DNA of 52,217 nucleotides. Source: a virus. The position numbers and the translations under genes are program-made. Below the pieces are notes generated by a model. It was given only the letters and a program-made list of their open reading frames with translations, had not been told where the DNA came from and did no database searches. Below, in pieces: positions 15,134 through 21,548 of the stretch; position 1 is the first letter of the stretch, and each line of letters begins with the position of its first letter. The stretch spans positions 1 through 52,217 of IMG/VR virus record IMGVR_UViG_3300023179_000149, one strand, 5' to 3'.

Positions 15134-15745
15134 CCCTAATTTTTTTCCCAAGTAATCAACTAAAAAACTTCTTCCATCTTGATACTTTTCTTCTGTTAAA
15201 TTTACTGTTGGCGCTTTCAACTTTTCTACGTTACTAAATTGGTTTAATTGCTTATCTAACTGCTGTTCAGGGGAGGTGTAGTTAAAAGGTAATTTAGGCG
15301 CACTAAAATTAACATTGGCTTTAATGAACGGATTTACGCCCATTGAGCCCTCTAAATTAAAGGGTCCTACACCTAAAGATGCAGATTTGCTTAATGCATC
15401 AAGGCCAACATTCCAGCCCTCATTACTTCTTACATTGATTCCGCCAGGGGTAAGCTGAACACTTCCAGTGTCGTCATTAACTCCTAAAGAACCTTTTGTT
15501 AAAAGTTCTAAAATGTTTTTAGCTGGTCCAGTTTTTTCAGCCGCATTTTGTTCTGCATTTTTTTTAATATAATTAAGAGGAAATGTATTAGACCATGTGC
15601 TACTTGGGTTAGCAGATGTAGGTTCACCAGAAGCCCCCCAACCACCAACTGGTCTAATAAATTTAGAGGGGGCGTTGTTTTTACCTTGACCTCCTTCACT
15701 GCCCCAAGGTATTGTAAGATCGCTACTGAAATTAAAATTTGGCAC
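15122..15745 (-). CDS. Leftward virion-like protein inside the early region
   Basis: 207 residues, rich in Asn, Gly, Pro and Ser, low in charge, with segments such as LTPGGINVRSNEGWNVGLDA. The composition matches the leftward virion-like genes at 1-6179 and 33724-35221 rather than its early neighbours. It is alone on the minus strand here, overlaps the end of the gene at 14966 by 12 bases, and diverges from 15790. A relocated late gene is the likeliest reading; no family recognised. Confidence 0.6.
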   Translation of the reverse strand: MPNFNFSSDLTIPWGSEGGQGKNNAPSKFIRPVGGWGASGEPTSANPSSTWSNTFPLNYIKKNAEQNAAEKTGPAKNILELLTKGSLGVNDDTGSVQLTPGGINVRSNEGWNVGLDALSKSASLGVGPFNLEGSMGVNPFIKANVNFSAPKLPFNYTSPEQQLDKQLNQFSNVEKLKAPTVNLTEEKYQDGRSFLVDYLGKKLGSVF

Positions 15746-15789
15746 AATGTAAACCTTTTCATTAATTATATAATTGACAACTTAGGCGA

Positions 15790-16113
15790 ATGAAGGACAC
15801 ACCACAGTTCTTTCTGTACCGGAACAATTCCAAAGAATTTATTCAAAACATCATGAACAACATCGAATTCCCTTCCAATAACGACGTCAAGGATCTTAGC
15901 CAGCGGGACAGCTACAGCCTTCAGCAGCTGCAAGCTATGCAAGTAGTATCACGCATGAGAGAAGCTGCAGACAAGGTAGGTGCTGGATTTGTTGGAGGTT
16001 TTGTTACATCAACCGGAGAACGTTTCCTTATGTCTAACATGGATAGCGACAGCAATCAACTCAAAGCAATCAATGCCAAACTAAACGAACTACAGAACAA
16101 GGATTTAACCTGA
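15790..16113 (+). CDS. Hypothetical protein, 107 aa
   Basis: 107 residues with Asn/Gln-rich N-terminal half and a helix-glycine-helix segment (AADKVGAGFVGGFVTSTGERF). No motif recognised. It starts a rightward group after the leftward gene at 15122-15745, and its leader is only 44 bases. Confidence 0.6.
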   Translation: MKDTPQFFLYRNNSKEFIQNIMNNIEFPSNNDVKDLSQRDSYSLQQLQAMQVVSRMREAADKVGAGFVGGFVTSTGERFLMSNMDSDSNQLKAINAKLNELQNKDLT

Positions 16114-16140
16114 TACAATTTTAGTAATTGCTAACGTTCT

Positions 16141-16368
16141 GTGAATTATCTTGATAAGATCGACACGATCATTGGATCAATTGAAGAGCTTATAGAAAAT
16201 CCTGAATTCTTGAGCTTACTCACCAGTGAAGCAGAGATCTCTCTAGATGAAGCTCTAGAACTGTTTTACGTAATAGAACTATTAGCTACTCCAGCAGAAG
16301 AAAAAGTTATAGATGACCCAATCAAGTGGCGTTTTGAACAGGATAAAGAAAACGAAACCGAAGACTAA
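16141..16368 (+). CDS. Small acidic protein, 75 aa
   Basis: 75 residues with a GTG start, strongly acidic and helical (IIGSIEELIENPEFLSLL, EAEISLDEALELFYVIELL). No family recognised. Followed by a terminator-like inverted repeat. Confidence 0.55.
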   Translation: MNYLDKIDTIIGSIEELIENPEFLSLLTSEAEISLDEALELFYVIELLATPAEEKVIDDPIKWRFEQDKENETED

Positions 16369-16370
16369 AC

Positions 16371-16437
16371 TAACCAATTAAGTCAAAAATTAATCAATCA
16401 TATGCCTTTACATGGGTAGTTGGTTGGTTATTTTTTT
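16371..16437 (+). terminator. Terminator-like inverted repeat with long loop
   Basis: TAACCAA at 16371-16377 is complementary to TTGGTTA at 16424-16430, followed by seven T residues. The 46-base loop is longer than usual, so strength is doubtful. Confidence 0.4.
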
Positions 16438-16448
16438 ATTTTATTCTT

Positions 16449-16637
16449 ATGACAACAACACTTTTTATAGCTTCTTTAGCTTTAACTGCTTTATTAATGA
16501 AGGCATATGGAAAAAAAACTTTGCGTCGAATACAAAGAAACACATCTAAATTTTTTCTTTTGGTTGCAAAATTTCTGCAGCCAAGAGAAGACATCAAGCT
16601 ACTTGACTCAAGTAAACTCCAACTTTTTGCTTACTGA
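16449..16637 (+). CDS. Small membrane-anchored basic protein, 62 aa
   Basis: 62 residues: an N-terminal hydrophobic helix (LFIASLALTALLMKAYG) followed by a strongly basic stretch (KKTLRRIQRNTSK), the positive-inside arrangement of a membrane anchor. No family recognised. Its stop TGA shares a base with the next start. Confidence 0.5.
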   Translation: MTTTLFIASLALTALLMKAYGKKTLRRIQRNTSKFFLLVAKFLQPREDIKLLDSSKLQLFAY

Positions 16638-16924
16638 TGTACAGAACCAAAGCCCAGCACTTCTACAAGTCTAAAGACCACGGCCACATACATAGCCAAC
16701 ACGAAGGGGTACGTAAGTTTTGGAAAATATATCGTAAAATCAAAATGATTATTAAAACTTTATATGATATTAGTTCCGTTCTAGTTATTATAATGAGTTT
16801 TGATAAGGTTTATAAGTACAAAAGTTTTAGAGTAATTAAAACTTGGCAAGTAGCACAACTTATTGAAAGGATTCCAAGAATGCTTAATAATTTTAGAAAT
16901 AATTTTATGCCTTCTTTCCATTGA
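16637..16924 (+). CDS. Hypothetical basic protein, 95 aa
   Basis: 95 residues, highly basic, with a central hydrophobic segment (LYDISSVLVIIMSF, about 42-55). His-rich start (HFYKSKDHGHIHSQHEG). It could be a peripheral or single-pass membrane protein. Start shares one base with the upstream stop (TGATG). Confidence 0.5.
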   Translation: MYRTKAQHFYKSKDHGHIHSQHEGVRKFWKIYRKIKMIIKTLYDISSVLVIIMSFDKVYKYKSFRVIKTWQVAQLIERIPRMLNNFRNNFMPSFH

Positions 16925-17100
16925 AAATCTTAATGTAATGTGCAATACAATTTAATTTTCTCTTAACTTATATTCTATTCTTATCTGGTAGGGTGAATTG
17001 CTTGACTATGTAGTGGTACCAATGGCTTTGACTCACGCAATCTCATGCAAAAGCGCAGATTCATGCCTCGCATAATGAGATACCGGAGATCAAATAAGCC

Positions 17101-17298
17101 ATGGACTCGTCAGAAGTCGTTGATTCAGCCTGCCAGATAAGACCTTTCACCTCTCAACTTGTTTGGGCTGTTATGACAAAAACAGCTACAGGTAAAAGTG
17201 AGATCGTGAGAGTAGTCAGCAGTCACGAGGAAGCAGACCTCGCAGTTCAAGACAATCCTTCTATGTTTTACAAATCGGGGCCTGTCCTGTTAGCGTAA
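17101..17298 (+). CDS. Hypothetical protein, 65 aa
   Basis: 65 residues, no recognised motif; SHEEADLAVQDNP suggests a short helix. The 176-base gap before it holds an imperfect inverted repeat (ATCTCAT near 17040 against ATGAGAT near 17080), so it may have a structured leader. GGAGATCAAATAAGCC before the ATG offers a weak ribosome-binding site. Confidence 0.55.
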   Translation: MDSSEVVDSACQIRPFTSQLVWAVMTKTATGKSEIVRVVSSHEEADLAVQDNPSMFYKSGPVLLA

Positions 17299-17319
17299 AG
17301 CAGCATCACAACCACTCCT

Positions 17320-17529
17320 ATGAAGCTACCGGTTCTTGGTTACACTGTATTAATACACCACCAGGGGGTGGGAACTTTTGCGCCCCATTTCCCTTCCATG
17401 GATGAGGCAGAAGAGTTTAGTAACGCATTAAAACTTATTACAGATGGAACCTCAATAAGCGAACCGCTTCCAGTAATTGCAAGTAAAAACTACATCGTTA
17501 ACTTTGATATACAATCAGCAATAACGTAG
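17320..17529 (+). CDS. Hypothetical protein, 69 aa
   Basis: 69 residues with the pattern of a small beta-alpha-beta domain (GYTVLIHHQGVGTF, SMDEAEEFSNALKLI). The PSMDEAEEF motif resembles segments in the previous gene (SSHEEADLA), so the two could be diverged tandem copies, but similarity is weak. No family recognised. Confidence 0.55.
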   Translation: MKLPVLGYTVLIHHQGVGTFAPHFPSMDEAEEFSNALKLITDGTSISEPLPVIASKNYIVNFDIQSAIT

Positions 17530-17592
17530 ACATGCCAACAGTTGCTGTATAGCAGCACCACAAAACCACCTAAGAATACACAGTTACCGAAG

Positions 17593-17624
17593 TTGTGCTA
17601 TCGTTTAGGTAGCACAATTTTTTT
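17593..17624 (+). terminator. Strong intrinsic terminator placed just before a start codon
   Basis: TTGTGCTA (17593-17600) pairs perfectly with TAGCACAA (17610-17617) over a 9-base loop, followed by seven T. It ends 4 bases before the ATG at 17629, leaving no room for a promoter or ribosome-binding site between them, so it may act as an attenuator for the downstream gene. Confidence 0.75.
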
Positions 17625-17628
17625 ATAC

Positions 17629-17880
17629 ATGGCAATAGTAGTCAGCGTCTCCGTTCCAGATGCTCTCCACCAAAGATGGAAAGAATCTAACTTAGACCTA
17701 AGTCCATCATCTTTATTTCAAACCGCGTTAGAAACAGAACTTAATAAAACCAACCAACACCTTGTGTATTGGAGCGGTAGGGCTTTAATCGCAGAAAAAA
17801 AACTTAAAACAATATCAAATTTAATTAATGCTTCAGATAAAGAGGTAAAGAAATTCTTAATATTTGAAGAAGATAAGTAA
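17629..17880 (+). CDS. Ribbon-helix-helix-like DNA-binding protein
   Basis: 83 residues from ATG 17629. The start VVSVSVPDALHQRWKESN followed by SPSSLFQTALETEL is the strand-helix-helix pattern of MetJ/Arc-type transcription regulators. The rest is helical and basic. A longer frame from TTG 17542 would run through the terminator hairpin and is rejected. Likely a small transcription factor of the phage; targets unknown. Its expression must pass the terminator at 17593. Confidence 0.6.
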   Translation: MAIVVSVSVPDALHQRWKESNLDLSPSSLFQTALETELNKTNQHLVYWSGRALIAEKKLKTISNLINASDKEVKKFLIFEEDK

Positions 17881-17981
17881 AATAATACTTCCTTACCTTG
17901 CGTCTGTCGCCAAAGTTACTATATAAGTAACAAATAGTATAGAAATATGTCGATAAATAAAAGAGCCGACCCATTGGACAG

Positions 17982-18080
17982 TTTTTTTTTACGCAAAAAA
18001 AAACCGGCCTCCTGCGTAGAACCGGTTCGTCTATCCTTTGCACACTTGTAATTCTACCTCATTACCTTTATAGTGTGCAA
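17982..18080. promoter_or_regulatory. Low-complexity palindromes and 9-bp inverted repeat
   Basis: The gap 17881-18129 holds a nine-T/nine-A palindrome around ACGC (17982-18003), a CCGG hairpin (AACCGG 18002-18007, CCGGTT 18022-18027), the CCTTTGCAC motif at 18035, and a perfect inverted repeat TTGCACACT (18038-18046) / AGTGTGCAA (18072-18080). On the minus strand the CCGG hairpin is followed by nine T, as in a terminator. The 9-bp repeat could be an operator or a leader hairpin. Confidence 0.5.
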
Positions 18081-18129
18081 GTCCAAGGGGTCACCTAAAT
18101 CCAAACCCCAACTTTGCTACCCACCTGCC

Positions 18130-18576
18130 ATGAACCACTTTGCTTTTCAATCGATCCAGTCTCTACAAATTACAGAAGAAGATAAACCAACCATTGATGT
18201 AACAGATGGACAACTAGTACTAACCGCAACACGCGGAGAAAACAAAATAATGATCACGGCCCCACTCGATAAAATTATTCCACGCCCAATACAAACGACT
18301 GTTAATTCAAATTTTAAAATCGGCAAAGCTTACAAACGTACAAAAGGAAAGATGATGCCTACAACTTGTAAAAATGTAGGAGAAAATAACAGCAATGCAA
18401 AACTTAATGTGGCAAAAGTAAAAGAGATTAAAATGCTTTTATCTGATAGCAGTTTTCTAGATAGCTATCCATCCAAAACAGCCGTCTATAAAGAACTGGG
18501 TAAGTGTTACAAAGTTAATTCAAGTTGTATATATCAAATTGACAATAACTTAACTTGGAAACACGTATCAATATAA
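18130..18576 (+). CDS. Hypothetical protein with C-terminal HTH
   Basis: 148 residues from ATG 18130; an earlier GTG at 18073 lies inside the 9-bp inverted repeat and is not preferred. The C-terminal segment from about residue 90 (LNVAKVKEIKMLLSDS...CYKVNSSCIYQIDNNLTWKHV) reads as the helix-turn-helix that accompanies HNH and intron endonucleases and ends in the typical TWKHV. The N-terminal part is beta-rich and unrecognised. Likely DNA-binding. Confidence 0.55.
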   Translation: MNHFAFQSIQSLQITEEDKPTIDVTDGQLVLTATRGENKIMITAPLDKIIPRPIQTTVNSNFKIGKAYKRTKGKMMPTTCKNVGENNSNAKLNVAKVKEIKMLLSDSSFLDSYPSKTAVYKELGKCYKVNSSCIYQIDNNLTWKHVSI

Positions 18577-18581
18577 AAATC

Positions 18582-18812
18582 ATGCACACACAACAAGACC
18601 GAGAAAAATCAATTCAGGACACACTTGAAATTGTTGTAAATGACAAAGAAGTAATGATAAGTTGGGATGAAAATGTAAATCCTGAATACAACTATTTGAG
18701 TAAACTGAAAAAAGAAGAATTTGAAAAAATTTTTGTAGATTCATTAAAAAACTTTTTAGAGAAATTTACTGATGGAGAAAATGTCTTTACTGCAGAAACA
18801 AAGAAAGAGTAG
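18582..18812 (+). CDS. Small acidic protein, 76 aa
   Basis: 76 residues from ATG 18582, acidic and helical, no motif recognised. Its last 32 bases overlap the start of the following gene in another frame. Confidence 0.5.
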   Translation: MHTQQDREKSIQDTLEIVVNDKEVMISWDENVNPEYNYLSKLKKEEFEKIFVDSLKNFLEKFTDGENVFTAETKKE

Positions 18813-19008
18813 GTTTACAGACTACCTAGTGGCGGATTCTTCCGCCCCCAGTGGTCTGAGATGGATAAAACAAAACGGTCGCATTGCTCCCGGCACTACT
18901 GCCGGGACATTGCACAAAAATAAAAAATATTATGTCATTCAATTCCTCGGTACAAGATATAAATGTACTGATGTGCTCGAACAAATGAATGACATCCAAA
19001 CAAATTAA
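18781..19008 (+). CDS. HNH-endonuclease-like N-terminal domain without nuclease
   Basis: 75 residues. SGLRWIKQNGRIAPGTTAGTL followed by NKKYYVIQFLGTRYKCTDVLEQM matches the beta-hairpin DNA-binding domain found at the N-terminus of many phage HNH endonucleases (W-x-x-NGR...AGT...Y-x-V-x-x-G-x-x-Y), but the HNH nuclease part is absent. It may be a decayed homing endonuclease or a free DNA-binding domain. Start could be 18772 or 18781. Confidence 0.5.
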   Translation: MSLLQKQRKSRFTDYLVADSSAPSGLRWIKQNGRIAPGTTAGTLHKNKKYYVIQFLGTRYKCTDVLEQMNDIQTN

Positions 19009-19040
19009 AAAGTATTTTTAAATTAACCCATTCAAAACAA

Positions 19041-19673
19041 ATGAGCTCAGTAGGACTTGTCTGGATTACTCCAGATGCAGAAAAAATGATTGTGCAAATG
19101 GCTCGCGTCAGTTCGCCAGAAAATGCACCTAATATTGACACGTCAGAACGACTTCTTAAATATTTAATTAGTCATAAACATTGGTCACCATTTGAAATGG
19201 CAAACATGTGTGTAAAAATAAATACTGAACGTGATATTGCTGCGCAAATTATTAGACACAGATCTATATCATTTCAAGAGTATTCGACCAGGTATTCTGA
19301 AGCTCAACAAATTACCTTACCTTCTTTTAGAAGGCAAGATTATAAAAACCGTCAAAACAGTTTTGATGATTTAGACGGTACAGTAGCTGCTAACTTTATG
19401 ACTCGTTCCGGTGAATTGTTTACTAAAACAAGAGAACTTTATGAAGAAATGCTGAACGCAGATATAGCAAAAGAAACTGCACGCAGAATACTACCTTTAT
19501 GTACAAAAACAACTCTTTATGCAAATGCAACTTTACGTTCTTGGATACATTATATCCAGGTTAGAACAGCAGGAGAAACTCAACAAGAACATAGAACTAT
19601 TGCTGACACAATAAAAGTAATTTTTACCGGACAGTTTCCAATAGTTGCCAGTGCTGCATTTAAGAAAAATTAA
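19041..19673 (+). CDS. thyX: Flavin-dependent thymidylate synthase ThyX
   Basis: 210 residues, close to the usual ThyX length. The signature RHRxxSxxExSxRY is complete at residues 72-85 (RHRSISFQEYSTRY), and SHKHWSPFEM at 44-53 occupies the usual N-terminal substrate/FAD region. ThyX uses FAD, NADPH and methylenetetrahydrofolate to methylate dUMP to dTMP. With the dCMP deaminase at 23640 it gives the phage its own dTTP route. thyX is a common cyanophage gene. No Shine-Dalgarno sequence is evident. Confidence 0.93.
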   Translation: MSSVGLVWITPDAEKMIVQMARVSSPENAPNIDTSERLLKYLISHKHWSPFEMANMCVKINTERDIAAQIIRHRSISFQEYSTRYSEAQQITLPSFRRQDYKNRQNSFDDLDGTVAANFMTRSGELFTKTRELYEEMLNADIAKETARRILPLCTKTTLYANATLRSWIHYIQVRTAGETQQEHRTIADTIKVIFTGQFPIVASAAFKKN

Positions 19674-19802
19674 CCTTACAACATAAGGGAGGGGCCGCCC
19701 CATGATCAGTGGCACGGCCCGTCTGTTACCAATCAGGGGAAACCGTAAAAATCCTGATTCCCTTTCTAAACAGGGCTGTCAACGGTTCTTCTTCGCCCCA
19801 AA

Positions 19803-19811
19803 TGCTATAAT
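19803..19811 (+). promoter_or_regulatory. Extended -10 promoter upstream of 19880
   Basis: TGCTATAAT combines a perfect TATAAT with a TGn extension. It lies in the 206-base gap after thyX, which also has GGGCCG/CGGCCC and AATCAGG/CCTGATT hairpins that may end the thyX transcript. A CACTTT/AAAGTG hairpin lies between the promoter and the ATG at 19880. Confidence 0.6.
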
Positions 19812-19879
19812 AAACGTACAACATCCACCCTGGGGCACTTTTTTAAGAAAGTGATCCCTTTTTATTATGCCTAATTATC

Positions 19880-20107
19880 ATGTCCGTTTTATGTCAACCA
19901 CGCAAAATTAATTCTGTAAGCTGTGATTCCGGTAGTATCTGTATTGTTGACCCGTGTTATCTTGAAAACTTTTCAAGTACTGTCGGTCGTTCTTCCATCT
20001 CTTTCGGTGCTCGTTTTAATACCGAAATAGGAGATGGTGAATTCAATATCTATGAACAAAGAGATAAAAAAGGACACTTACGACGTATTGTAATTGAAAT
20101 TGATTGA
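19880..20107 (+). CDS. Small conserved-type protein with DPCYL motif, 75 aa
   Basis: 75 residues. The segment DSGSICIVDPCYL followed by a short loop, GARFNTEIGDGEFNIYEQRDKKGHLRRIVIEI, resembles a small bacterial/phage family built around DxGxxxxxDPCY and a C-terminal beta hairpin. The function of such proteins is unknown to me. It has the best local promoter (19803). Confidence 0.55.
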   Translation: MSVLCQPRKINSVSCDSGSICIVDPCYLENFSSTVGRSSISFGARFNTEIGDGEFNIYEQRDKKGHLRRIVIEID

Positions 20108-20260
20108 ATGACACCTGAATTTACCGGACTAGTTGCATTTATTCTATGGATTTTATGTACCTTTGTTTTTATTTTTAACCCAGTGTTAAGTGGACTTTAT
20201 TTAGCAATAATTAATTTTACTTTTGTATTAGCTGCAATAATGTCAACGCAAAAATCATAA
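20108..20260 (+). CDS. Very small membrane protein, 50 aa
   Basis: A 50-codon frame (ATG 20108, TAA 20258-20260) with two hydrophobic segments (GLVAFILWILCTFVFIF and LYLAIINFTFVLAAIM) making a helical hairpin. The TAATG overlap with the next gene and the 0-base gap after the previous stop support a genuine coupled gene. Holin-like size and topology, but any membrane-modifying role is inference. Confidence 0.5.
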   Translation: MTPEFTGLVAFILWILCTFVFIFNPVLSGLYLAIINFTFVLAAIMSTQKS

Positions 20261-20541
20261 TGGAATACTTAGATCCTAAAAAAGAACCTAACAAATGGTT
20301 GGAAGCTATGCTTATGCGCTTATTAAATAACGTCATAACAAAAAACGATAAGGAATCTTTAGAACTTATTAAATATGCTCATAAACAACTTGCTTTATGG
20401 ATTGAACCAGGGGTTCTGCAGTCTGCTTTTAGTCATTGGGTAGATGAGTATTCCGCTTCAATTCAACAATATCAAAACTCTGAAAGTATGCAAGGTCCGT
20501 TAGGCTGTCTTGTAGAGGATTCCGAACTTCAGCAGAAATAA
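20260..20541 (+). CDS. Hypothetical helical protein, 93 aa
   Basis: 93 residues, helical (KWLEAMLMRLLNNVI, SLELIKYAHKQLALWI), no family recognised. Its 3' 113 bases are antisense to the end of the convergent gene 20429-21025, an unusually long overlap. The start shares one base with the previous stop. Confidence 0.5.
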   Translation: MEYLDPKKEPNKWLEAMLMRLLNNVITKNDKESLELIKYAHKQLALWIEPGVLQSAFSHWVDEYSASIQQYQNSESMQGPLGCLVEDSELQQK

Positions 20542-21025
20542 TTCTTGCATTGTTTTGCTTAACACTTTCCCAAACTAAATCATCTGGATATGGAGGACGA
20601 TACCAAAAGAATTTTTTATTTTCTTCATCTATAACCCAATCAAGATGTTTTCTTTTACCTTCACCCCGAATAAATTTTTTATAAATTCTAAATTGTTTTT
20701 CTGGTTTACCTGAATTGCAACTTACAATTATTAAATCCCCAGGGGGTATACCCCACCGCATATTAAAACAAAGATTTAAACTTTTCAAAAGTAAAGCAGC
20801 ACCTTCTTTTCCAATAAAGTTATTTTTTAATTTATTTGCACTCTTCCTGTTTCGATTAGTGTACCAATCATTTAACTGTCTATTAGATTTACCAACAGCA
20901 AAACCAAAGTTCCATGCCCAATGGCCACGTTTAATGTGTTCATAAGGTTCCATAAAAACTTTACAAATTCCTGACTTGCACTGAAATGTACGGGTGGTAA
21001 TCTGGCGGCAGACACGATAGCTCAT
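20429..21025 (-). CDS. Leftward hypothetical protein, 198 aa
   Basis: 198 residues, basic, Trp- and Tyr-rich, with CKSGICKVFMEPYEHIKRGHW at the N-terminus and IPPGDLIIVSCNSGKPEKQFRIY in the middle. Composition looks like a folded nucleic-acid-binding protein, but no family is recognised. It is a lone minus-strand gene between rightward genes; its ATG is 2 bases from the divergent ATG at 21027, so the two starts must share a very compact promoter area. Confidence 0.6.
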   Translation of the reverse strand: MSYRVCRQITTRTFQCKSGICKVFMEPYEHIKRGHWAWNFGFAVGKSNRQLNDWYTNRNRKSANKLKNNFIGKEGAALLLKSLNLCFNMRWGIPPGDLIIVSCNSGKPEKQFRIYKKFIRGEGKRKHLDWVIDEENKKFFWYRPPYPDDLVWESVKQNNARIISAEVRNPLQDSLTDLAYFQSFDIVELKRNTHLPND

Positions 21026-21026
21026 T

Positions 21027-21311
21027 ATGGAAGAGTTAATTAAAATGATTCAAAACGACCCGCTCTTGTGGGAAGTTGTTGAACAACTGAAACATCAGGA
21101 CGAAGACTTGAGTGACTTCATCCTTAATATAGCTCAGATGCTAAGCGTTGAATTTGAAGAAATGCACCGCACAGACCTCAGTGACAAACTTTCTGCTTTG
21201 TTTGGTGGACTCCCTCCACAAGCATTTAAGATGGCTCCACTATTTCTGCATATCGCCTTAGATCTTTTCTTGATGCGGGCTGTGCCAGATCATGCCAGCA
21301 TTAAGGACTGA
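21027..21311 (+). CDS. Hypothetical acidic helical protein, 94 aa
   Basis: 94 residues, acidic, helical, with a hydrophobic C-terminal half (PLFLHIALDLFLMRAV). No family recognised. Starts divergently from 20429-21025 with no spacer. Confidence 0.55.
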   Translation: MEELIKMIQNDPLLWEVVEQLKHQDEDLSDFILNIAQMLSVEFEEMHRTDLSDKLSALFGGLPPQAFKMAPLFLHIALDLFLMRAVPDHASIKD

Positions 21312-21314
21312 GCC

Positions 21315-21548
21315 ATGCAAAGAGGTTTTGTGCTTTGTAATAAAGAATTTACAAAAATTCTTTGCATTAATAAAAACGGCAATGGATTTACATTGCTAAC
21401 CATAAACGACACACAAGTATTGAACAAAGCAATGTGTTTACCAGATTTAACAGAAGCAAAGAACATTCTTAAACGCCTTCAAGATCGAGAAATAAATGAA
21501 GAGCTTGAAATTACTAACATTTCTGCCCTTTATAAAAATTTTTATTAA
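21315..21548 (+). CDS. Hypothetical protein, 77 aa
   Basis: 77 residues, beta-rich first half and a helical second half (DLTEAKNILKRLQDREINEELE). Its stop shares a base with the start of the DNA polymerase gene (TAATG), so the two are translated together. No family recognised. Confidence 0.6.
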   Translation: MQRGFVLCNKEFTKILCINKNGNGFTLLTINDTQVLNKAMCLPDLTEAKNILKRLQDREINEELEITNISALYKNFY

